From positions 34,120 through 39,266 of the forward strand of contig DHXL01000230.1 of the NCBI GenBank assembly GCA_002415335.1: a DNA stretch of 5,147 bases, read 5' to 3'. How positions within the stretch are numbered: the first letter of the stretch is position 1; each line of letters begins with the position of its first letter. The notes beneath the pieces were generated by a model. It did not search any database and had not been told where the DNA came from. It worked only from the letters and a program-made list of their open reading frames with translations. The translations under genes were made by a program, and so were the position numbers. Source of the DNA: Oxalobacteraceae bacterium UBA5157 (GTDB taxonomy: Bacteria > Pseudomonadota > Gammaproteobacteria > Burkholderiales > Burkholderiaceae_D). This document shows positions 1 through 4,286 of the stretch, piece after piece.

Positions 1-164
1 GCATTCAGCGCGTGGCACACCAGCACCGCGTTCGAGCAAGCGGCGTTCAGCGTGCCGTAGGTTTCATACATCAGCGTATAGCCGGCCAGCGATGCGCCGC
101 TGGACAGCGGCAGCGGGGCGGAAAAATACATCGATTGCGGCGCTACGGTTCCGACAGATGCCAT
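1..164 (-). CDS. metX: Homoserine O-acyltransferase MetX, N-terminal fragment (3' end outside window)
   Basis: MetX transfers an acyl group (acetyl or succinyl) from CoA to the homoserine hydroxyl, the first committed step of methionine synthesis, in the cytoplasm. Only the first 54 codons are visible. The translation begins MASVGTVAPQSMYF, continues with YTLMYETYGTLNAACSNAVL, and ends in VCHALN, the conserved first strand and turn of this alpha/beta-hydrolase family. The catalytic Ser, Asp and His lie beyond the window, so the choice between acetyl-CoA and succinyl-CoA cannot be made here; beta-proteobacterial MetX proteins are known to include succinyl-CoA users. The ATG at 164-162 is the only reasonable start: reading upstream in frame there is no other start before a TAA 13 codons away. 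No clear Shine-Dalgarno sequence precedes it (CGCAGAAACGAAC). An intrinsic terminator sits 60 bases upstream and may control the gene. Identification is from recognised N-terminal family sequence. Confidence 0.9.
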   Translation of the reverse strand, partial: MASVGTVAPQSMYFSAPLPLSSGASLAGYTLMYETYGTLNAACSNAVLVCHALN

Positions 165-223
165 GTTCGTTTCTGCGTGGTTGCGGACTCGGCCATGTGG
201 CCCGGCCCGCGATGATTAAAATG

Positions 224-256
224 AAAAAAGCCCGAAAGCTGGCGGCTTATCGGGCT
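224..256 (-). terminator. Strong intrinsic terminator between ptsI and metX
   Basis: Read on the minus strand, AGCCCGA (256-250), a bulged T (249) and AAGC (248-245) pair with GCTT (239-236) and TCGGGCT (235-229) around the loop CGCCA. This 11-bp stem is followed directly by a T-run (228-224, T229 being the last stem base). There is no T-run on the other side, so it acts only on right-to-left transcripts. It lies 298 bases after the ptsI stop and 60 bases before the metX start. It may end the pts operon or a small RNA, or it may be a conditional terminator (attenuator) for metX. The structure is clear from sequence; its role is inferred. Confidence 0.88.
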
Positions 257-291
257 AAATTCAGGGGCTTGTATGCAAGCACGCTTTAGCC
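253..291 (-). promoter_or_regulatory. Candidate antiterminator hairpin competing with the metX-proximal terminator
   Basis: On the minus strand GGCTAAA (291-285) is perfectly complementary to TTTAGCC (259-253). A second hairpin, GCTTG-CATA-CAAGC (280-267), is nested inside. The distal arm takes the first four bases (AGCC, 256-253) of the terminator 5' arm, so the full 11-bp terminator stem and this 7-bp stem cannot form together. That is the usual layout of an attenuator. A seven-base match in this space can also arise by chance, and it was found by looking for it. The pairing is seen directly; the switching function is inferred. Confidence 0.4.
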
Positions 292-297
292 GTATTT

Positions 298-303
298 ATT
301 TTA
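298..303 (-). promoter_or_regulatory. Possible alternative -10 element for a short metX leader
   Basis: TAAAAT on the minus strand matches the sigma70 -10 consensus at five of six positions and lies in a small A+T-rich patch (293-303) within G+C-rich DNA. Transcription would begin near 291, so the RNA would start with the GGCTAAA antiterminator arm. The best-spaced -35 candidate (CTTAAC, 325-320, 16-base spacer) is poor, so the promoter is doubtful without an activator. Confidence 0.22.
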
Positions 304-342
304 GGTGTTGTGGGAAAGAGTTAAGCGTCCCCTGCAGGGCGC

Positions 343-364
343 ATCAGCGCTTGCAGGCGCTGAT
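343..364. repeat. Perfect 8-bp inverted repeat (stem-loop)
   Basis: ATCAGCGC (343-350) and GCGCTGAT (357-364) flank a 6-base loop (351-356). On the minus strand the loop reads CTGCAA. There is no following T-run, so it is not a terminator by itself. It lies centrally in the candidate leader RNA and covers the stop codon of a possible 13-codon reading frame (385-344). Confidence 0.7.
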
Positions 365-376
365 CGTTTCGCAGGC

Positions 377-392
377 GAGCAGCATGCTGCTC
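377..392. repeat. 16-base perfect palindrome
   Basis: GAGCAGCATGCTGCTC reads the same on both strands. It could be a dimeric protein-binding site or part of an RNA stem in the ptsI-metX leader. It does not match a regulator site that I can name with confidence. Confidence 0.6.
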
Positions 393-463
393 GGATTCCC
401 TGCTACACCTTACTCTGTCCCCAACTGATCAGATTGATCCCATGCGCCCGCAAGCTGAAGTCG

Positions 464-479
464 AAGGTCGGTGAACCTT
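464..479. repeat. Short stem-loop near the 5' end of the candidate leader
   Basis: On the minus strand AAGGTT (479-474) pairs with GACCTT (469-464), five Watson-Crick pairs and one G-T pair, around a CACC tetraloop. It starts about 25 bases after the predicted transcription start. There is no T-run after it. Confidence 0.5.
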
Positions 480-509
480 TACAACCGGTCAAATCGGCGC
501 AGTGCTTCA

Positions 510-538
510 AGGATAGCGAAGTCGGGCGCCGCCGTCAA
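510..538 (-). promoter_or_regulatory. Sigma70-like promoter reading toward metX
   Basis: On the minus strand TTGACG (538-533) matches the -35 consensus at five of six positions. TATCCT (515-510) matches the -10 at four of six, and the spacer is exactly 17 bases (532-516). Transcription would start near 503. It begins 15 bases after the ptsI stop codon, outside coding sequence, and points toward metX. It is the best promoter found in the non-coding stretches. It would allow metX or a small RNA to be transcribed independently of the pts operon. No experiment supports it here. Confidence 0.5.
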
Positions 539-548
539 ATCGCGGCGC
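526..548 (-). repeat. G+C-rich stem-loop just after the ptsI stop codon
   Basis: On the minus strand GCGCCGC (548-542) pairs perfectly with GCGGCGC (532-526) around a 9-base loop. It begins five bases after the ptsI stop. No T-run follows, so it is not a standard intrinsic terminator; it may protect the 3' end of a processed ptsI message. The loop carries the -35 element of the predicted promoter. Confidence 0.5.
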
Positions 549-553
549 GCTCT

Positions 554-2302
554 TCACATCAGGCGCAGCTGCTCCATCGCGTCCGCGATGACGCCCGGTT
601 CATAGGCGCGCATGATTTTTTTGGTATGCGGGATCAGCAAGCCGAGATCGCTGTTGACGATTTCCTGCTTCACCGCCAGCAGCTGCGTCGGATGCATCGA
701 GAATTCGCGCAAGCCCATGCCCAGCAGCAGCCGCGTCAGTTTGGGGTCGCCCGCCATTTCGCCGCAGACCGCCACCGGTACGCCGGCCTTGGCGCCGATC
801 GCGATCGTGTTCCACAGCAGTTGCAGGATGGCCGGATGCAAGGGGTTGTACAGATGGGCGACTTCGTGGTCGACCCGATCGATCGCCAGGGTGTATTGGA
901 TCAGGTCATTGGTGCCGATCGACAGGAAGTCCATGCGCTTGACGAACAGCGGCAGCGTCAGCGCGGCCGCCGGGATTTCGATCATCGCACCGACCGGGAT
1001 CAGCGGATCGAACTTCTTGCCGGCTTCGCGCAGCTGGCTCTTGGCCTGTTCGATCATCGCCAGCGTCTGGTCGATTTCGAACGCATGCGCCAGCATCGGT
1101 ATCAACAACTTGATCGGACCGTAAGCCGACGCGCGCAGGATCGCGCGCAGCTGCGCCAGGAATACCTGCGGCTCGGCCAGGCAGTAGCGAATCGCACGCA
1201 AACCGAGCGCCGGATTGAGCGCGGTTTGCTCGGCGACATCGAACGGTTTGTCGGCGCCGATGTCGAGCGTGCGGATCGTCACCGGGCGACCCTTCATCGC
1301 GACCACCGCACGCCGATAGGATTCGAACTGCTCATCCTCGGAGGGCAGTTTGTGGACGTAACCGGTGCGCCCCATGAACAGGAATTCGGAGCGAAACAGG
1401 CCGACGCCGTGGGCCCCCGCTTCCAGCGCCGCCGCGCAGTCGTCGGGAAATTCGATATTCGCCAGCAGCGTGATGCTGGTGCCGTCGCGCGTGACGGCCG
1501 GGGTTTTCTTCAGCTTCCCGAGTTTTTTCCGCTCGCGCAGCAGATAGGCCTGACGCTCGCGATACTGCTCCAGCACAATCGGCGCCGGATCGACAATCAC
1601 GACGCCTGCATCGCCGTCGATAATCAGCCAGTCGTCTTGCGCAATCAGTGCCGACGCGTTGGACATGCCGACTGCGGCCGGGATGTCGAGGCTGCGCGCA
1701 ACGATCGCCGTGTGCGAATTCTGTCCGCCGAGATCGGTGATGAATCCGCTGAATGCGCGATCGCGGAATTGCAGCATGTCGGCCGGAGAAATATCGTGCG
1801 CGACCACGATCATGTGGACGCTTGATTCGCCGCCATCGCGTGCCGGCAGCGTGGTGGCGCTGCCCGTGAGCACTTTCAACACGCGTTCGCCGACTTGCTG
1901 AATATCGGCCTTGCGTTCACGTAAGTAGGCGTCCTCGACCTCGTCGAACTGCGCCGACAACTCGTCGATCTGCGTGACCAGTGCCCATTCGGCGTTGTAG
2001 TAGCGGGTCCGGATAATGTCGAGCGGCACGTCGGATATCATCGGATCCGACAGGATCAGCGCATGCACGTCGATGAATGCACCGAGTTCGGCCGGCGAAT
2101 CCTTGGGAAGATCGTTCCAGATCGTCTGCAGTTCCTTGTGCACGGTGGCGATCGCGCCTTGCAGCCGTTGCACTTCGGCTTCGACCTGTTCATCCGCAAT
2201 CAGGTAATGTTTGACGTCAAGTGCGGCCGGCGCTACCAAGTGCGCGCGGCCGATCGCAATGCCGCGCGAAACTGAAATGCCGTGGAGCGTAAAAGATGTC
2301 AT
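554..2302 (-). CDS. ptsI: PTS Enzyme I (phosphoenolpyruvate-protein phosphotransferase)
   Basis: EI is the cytoplasmic kinase that takes phosphate from PEP onto its own histidine and passes it to HPr. The 582-residue length fits EI (E. coli 575). Visible in order: N-terminal region starting MTSFTLHGISVSRGIAIG; phosphohistidine site LGGQNSHTAIVAR with His197; then the PEP-binding barrel with GLFRSEFLFM (Arg304), IRTLDIGADKP (Arg344), GAMIEIPAA (Glu442), SIGTNDLIQYTLAIDR (Asn465, Asp466, Arg476) and VCGEMAGDP (Cys513). These correspond to the E. coli catalytic residues. There is no N-terminal GAF domain, so it is the PtsI type and not PtsP (EI-Ntr). The ATG at 2302 is the first possible start, since an in-frame TGA lies three codons upstream. 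No Shine-Dalgarno is evident (TTGATTGACACCCA). It follows ptsH by 42 bases, which fits one operon. Confidence 0.97.
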   Translation of the reverse strand: MTSFTLHGISVSRGIAIGRAHLVAPAALDVKHYLIADEQVEAEVQRLQGAIATVHKELQTIWNDLPKDSPAELGAFIDVHALILSDPMISDVPLDIIRTRYYNAEWALVTQIDELSAQFDEVEDAYLRERKADIQQVGERVLKVLTGSATTLPARDGGESSVHMIVVAHDISPADMLQFRDRAFSGFITDLGGQNSHTAIVARSLDIPAAVGMSNASALIAQDDWLIIDGDAGVVIVDPAPIVLEQYRERQAYLLRERKKLGKLKKTPAVTRDGTSITLLANIEFPDDCAAALEAGAHGVGLFRSEFLFMGRTGYVHKLPSEDEQFESYRRAVVAMKGRPVTIRTLDIGADKPFDVAEQTALNPALGLRAIRYCLAEPQVFLAQLRAILRASAYGPIKLLIPMLAHAFEIDQTLAMIEQAKSQLREAGKKFDPLIPVGAMIEIPAAALTLPLFVKRMDFLSIGTNDLIQYTLAIDRVDHEVAHLYNPLHPAILQLLWNTIAIGAKAGVPVAVCGEMAGDPKLTRLLLGMGLREFSMHPTQLLAVKQEIVNSDLGLLIPHTKKIMRAYEPGVIADAMEQLRLM

Positions 2303-2344
2303 TGGGTGTCAATCAAAAAAATTGCTGCGCAGTGCCGGATCAGC

Positions 2345-2614
2345 TTATTCGCCTTCACCGAACTTATTTTGAATCAGTTGCGTTAGCGCGTCAAAGCACT
2401 CTTTTTCATCCGGACCATCGGCCTCCAGCATCACTCTCGCGCCCTTGCCGGCGGCCAGCATCATCACGCCCATGATGGACTTGGCGTTGACGCGCCGCTT
2501 GTTGCGCGTCATCCAGACTTCACTCTGATACTTCGCCGCCAGCTGAGTTAATTTCGCCGAGGCGCGTGCATGCAAGCCGAGCTTGTTGATTATTTCGATT
2601 TCTTGTTCGATCAT
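2345..2614 (-). CDS. ptsH: Phosphocarrier protein HPr
   Basis: HPr carries phosphate from EI to EIIA proteins in the cytoplasm. The 89-residue length is normal. The active-site motif NKLGLHARA places His15 exactly where expected. A second site, RRVNAKSIMGVMML, contains Ser46, the residue phosphorylated by HPr kinase/phosphorylase in organisms that have it. Beta-proteobacteria usually carry hprK elsewhere in the genome; it is not in this window. Keeping Ser46 suggests HPr is controlled by that kinase (inference). The ATG at 2614 gives the usual N-terminus just before the first beta strand. Only a weak purine stretch (GCGAAGAAA) precedes it. It lies 98 bases after the EIIA gene, across two stem-loops, and 42 bases before ptsI. 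Confidence 0.97.
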   Translation of the reverse strand: MIEQEIEIINKLGLHARASAKLTQLAAKYQSEVWMTRNKRRVNAKSIMGVMMLAAGKGARVMLEADGPDEKECFDALTQLIQNKFGEGE

Positions 2615-2638
2615 TTTCTTCGCTGGTTAAATTTTTTA

Positions 2639-2650
2639 CCCCGCATGGGG
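2639..2650. repeat. Inverted repeat CCCC-N4-GGGG upstream of ptsH
   Basis: Four C residues (2639-2642) and four G residues (2647-2650) flank GCAT. It is the second of two tandem stem-loops in the EIIA-ptsH spacer. On the minus strand it is followed by TAAAAAATTT and not by a T-run, so it is not a good terminator in the direction of the genes. It ends 24 bases before the ptsH start codon and could affect ribosome access. Confidence 0.5.
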
Positions 2651-2653
2651 ACG

Positions 2654-2692
2654 CCGACTTGCTATCCGCCGAAGCGGATGCAAGATCGTCGG
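2654..2692 (-). repeat. Long UUCG-capped stem-loop between the EIIA gene and ptsH
   Basis: On the minus strand CCGA (2692-2689), a CGAT bulge, CTTGC (2684-2680) and ATCCGC (2679-2674) pair with GCGGAT (2669-2664), a bulged A, GCAAG (2662-2658) and TCGG (2657-2654). The loop is a C(UUCG)G tetraloop, an unusually stable cap. The total is 15 base pairs. No T-run follows. Such a hairpin inside an operon commonly marks an RNA processing or stabilising point; that role is inferred here. Confidence 0.65.
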
Positions 2693-2712
2693 TATGGCTC
2701 TTGAGCGCCGAC

Positions 2713-3117
2713 TCATGGCGCCAGGCGAACCCGGTTATCGACCCGTACCGCGCCGCTTTGTCCGCCGGCCAGCGCCATCTCGACCACTACGTCGAGCGTG
2801 TCGTTGCGATAGGTGATTGCACGCAGCAACATCGGTAAGCTGATGCCCGCGATGATCTCAACCTGGCCCGGGCGCGCTAGTGCCAGCGTGCAGTTGCACG
2901 GTGTGCCACCCATTACGTCGGTAATCACCAGCACGCCGCCGCCGGCGTCGATGCGGGCAATCGCCGCATCCGCCAGCTTCTTGATCTCGCCCGGATCCTG
3001 GTCGGCCGCCACGTCGATCGCTTCCAGTCGTTCCGGCCGCCCGCGAAACACGTGCGCGGCCGCGGCGATAAAGGCCTGGCCGAGCGGTGCATGTGTGATG
3101 AGCAGAATTCCGACCAT
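2713..3117 (-). CDS. PTS EIIA component, mannose family (single domain)
   Basis: Mannose-family EIIA proteins accept phosphate from HPr on a histidine near the N-terminus. The translation opens MVGILLITHAPLG, with the acceptor His9 following the first strand (His10 in E. coli ManX). The later motifs DVMGGTPCN (67-75) and GISLPMLLRA (91-100) are also typical of the fold. At 134 residues this is the EIIA domain alone; E. coli ManX also has a fused EIIB domain. No EIIB, EIIC or EIID is in the window, so a regulatory or signalling role is more likely than sugar uptake (inference from context). Such genes are sometimes labelled manX or ptsA. The ATG at 3117 is chosen because it gives the family N-terminus; the same frame has a stop upstream and no better start. 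No Shine-Dalgarno is seen. It lies 67 bases after gshB. Confidence 0.93.
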   Translation of the reverse strand: MVGILLITHAPLGQAFIAAAAHVFRGRPERLEAIDVAADQDPGEIKKLADAAIARIDAGGGVLVITDVMGGTPCNCTLALARPGQVEIIAGISLPMLLRAITYRNDTLDVVVEMALAGGQSGAVRVDNRVRLAP

Positions 3118-3184
3118 GGTTAATGTGAGCCGCCGGTGTGGGCATGCCTATGAGTGAGAACGGCGCGCAAGCCGGTTAATCGGT

Positions 3185-4123
3185 TTAAATCTTTTTCTCG
3201 ATCGCGGCGATGAACATGGCGGCGACATCGAAACCGGTTTGCTGCGCAATTTCCTGGAAACAGGTTGGACTGGTGACATTCACTTCCGTGAGGTAGTCGC
3301 CAATCACGTCCAATCCTACCAGCAGCAGACCGCGCGCCCAAAGTATCGGCGCCAGGGTCTGCGCGATTTCCCGGTCGCGCGGCGACAGCGGCTGCGCAAC
3401 GCCGGTCCCGCCGGCGGCCAGATTACCGCGCACTTCGCCGGCCTGCGGAATGCGTGCCAGCGCATAAGGCACGACTTCGCCGCCAATCAGCAGGATGCGT
3501 TTGTCACCCAGCGCGATCTCGGGGATAAAGCGCTGCGCCATGATGGTCTGCTCGCCGTTGGCGGTCAGGGTTTCGATGATCGAGCCGAGGTTCAAACCCT
3601 CTTCCTTGATCCGAAACACGCCGGCGCCGCCCATGCCGTCCAGCGGCTTGAGGATGATGTCCTTGTGCTCGTAATGAAAGGCACGCAGACGAGCCTCGTC
3701 GCTCGTGACCAGGGTTGGCGCGATAAATTCGGGAAACTGCAAGATCGCGAGCTTTTCATTGTGATTACGCAGCGCGTCGGGCTTGTTGAATATGTGCGCG
3801 CCCTTCGCCTCGGCCAACTCCAGCAAATAGGTCGCGTAGATATACTCCATGTTGAACGGCGGATCCTTGCGCTTGACGATTGCGTCAAAGCCGGTCAGCG
3901 GCATGGCCGCTTGCGCTTCGGCACGATACCAGTCGATCGCGTCGCCGGTCAGCGTGATCCGGGCCGCGTTGGCGACCACCGCGCCGCGCTCGAACGCCAT
4001 GTCCTTTTGCTCGAACGCGTAGACCGCATGGCCGCGCCTGGCGGCCTCGACCATCATCGCGTAGGTGGAGTCCTTGTAGGTTTTGAAACCGGTCAGCGGA
4101 TCGGCGAGAAAGGCTATTTTCAT
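3185..4123 (-). CDS. gshB: Glutathione synthetase
   Basis: GshB joins gamma-glutamylcysteine and glycine using ATP, the second step of glutathione synthesis, in the cytoplasm. The 312 residues match the bacterial family (about 315 in E. coli). It starts MKIAFLADPLTGFKTYKDST. The ATP-grasp fold is visible: KRKDPPFNMEYIYATYLLE (84-102), the glycine-rich KPLDGMGGAGVFR loop (159-171), DKRILLIGGE (207-216), RGNLAAGG (232-239), and the metal-binding end DVIGDYLTEVNVTSPT (272-287) with Asp272, Glu280 and Asn282. All key segments are intact. The ATG at 4123 gives the standard N-terminus. There is no Shine-Dalgarno near it (CCGAATAAAAT); an AGGTGG lies about 27 bases upstream, too far to act normally. 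It follows gshA by 163 bases, so it may be co-transcribed or have its own promoter; none was identified. Confidence 0.97.
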   Translation of the reverse strand: MKIAFLADPLTGFKTYKDSTYAMMVEAARRGHAVYAFEQKDMAFERGAVVANAARITLTGDAIDWYRAEAQAAMPLTGFDAIVKRKDPPFNMEYIYATYLLELAEAKGAHIFNKPDALRNHNEKLAILQFPEFIAPTLVTSDEARLRAFHYEHKDIILKPLDGMGGAGVFRIKEEGLNLGSIIETLTANGEQTIMAQRFIPEIALGDKRILLIGGEVVPYALARIPQAGEVRGNLAAGGTGVAQPLSPRDREIAQTLAPILWARGLLLVGLDVIGDYLTEVNVTSPTCFQEIAQQTGFDVAAMFIAAIEKKI

Positions 4124-4286
4124 ATTTTATTCGGTGTGGGGGACGGAGTACCACCTCTAGGATGGCTTGGTTGCTGCGCCCCACTCTACGCAACAAGTTT
4201 CCTGATCGGTTCGGGACAGAGCCCCGCCACGCGCGGCCGACATGGCGTGACATGCTGCGGCGCCGCGCCGGCTCGAGCCGCAATTC
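4124..4286. other. gshA-gshB intergenic spacer with palindromes, no gene seen
   Basis: These 163 bases hold no reading frame with family-like sequence. They contain two perfect palindromes side by side, GCGGCGCCGC (4257-4266) and CGGCTCGAGCCG (4269-4280), shortly after the gshA stop codon, and a weaker inverted repeat GTTGC/GCAAC (around 4169-4193). Neither palindrome is followed by a T-run on the minus strand, so no intrinsic terminator is called. I found no convincing promoter for gshB. Reading frames crossing the spacer have no start or composition that supports a gene. Confidence 0.6.

Larger units (their letters stand above)
224..503 (-). ncRNA. Candidate structured leader RNA or small RNA between ptsI and metX
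   Basis: A consensus-like promoter at 538-510 predicts a start near 503, and the terminator at 256-224 predicts the end, giving an RNA of about 280 nt. In order, the RNA could form AAGGTT-CACC-GACCTT (479-464), a 16-nt palindrome (392-377), an 8-bp hairpin with a 6-nt loop (364-343), a 10-nt palindrome CCCTGCAGGG (339-330), and the antiterminator/terminator pair. AGGTGT (409/408-405 area) and ACACCT (308-303) could close the central part. No protein-coding frame with a credible start covers it. It may be the metX 5' leader, an independent small RNA, or simply the 3' part of the ptsI transcript. I do not recognise a known RNA family. Confidence 0.35.

Noticed and set aside
253..364. Resemblance to the SAM-II riboswitch (TGCAAGCGC and GGCTAAAG fragments)
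   Set aside because: The fragments are far apart and the first sits in a hairpin with a 6-base loop, which cannot hold the SAM-II loop and pseudoknot. The order and spacing do not match the class.
303..411. 6S RNA or SRP RNA in the ptsI-metX gap
   Set aside because: The SRP loop signature (GGAAGGAAGCAGCC-like) is absent. The internal palindrome and 8-bp hairpin give a branched fold unlike the single long bulged rod of 6S RNA.
301..412. Inverted ends TTAGGTGT / ACACCTTA with GTTAAGC nearby, suggesting an integron attC site or small mobile element
   Set aside because: The paired core sites and spacing of attC are not present, there is no integrase or cassette gene, and no target duplication was seen.
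403..535. Minus-strand open frame of about 40 codons ending at TAG (405-403)
   Set aside because: It has no ATG, only TTG codons lying in the predicted promoter region, no ribosome binding site, and no recognisable protein sequence.
305..1825. 506-codon open frame on the plus strand, antisense to ptsI
   Set aside because: It overlaps the well-supported ptsI on the opposite strand, its translation is dominated by Arg, Gln, Asp and His with no recognisable domain, and such long antisense frames are common opposite G+C-rich genes.
411..4221. Shared 9-mer GGGACAGAG at 4213-4221 (plus) and 421-413 (minus)
   Set aside because: The match does not extend into the flanks, so there is no support for a dispersed repeat from two short copies.
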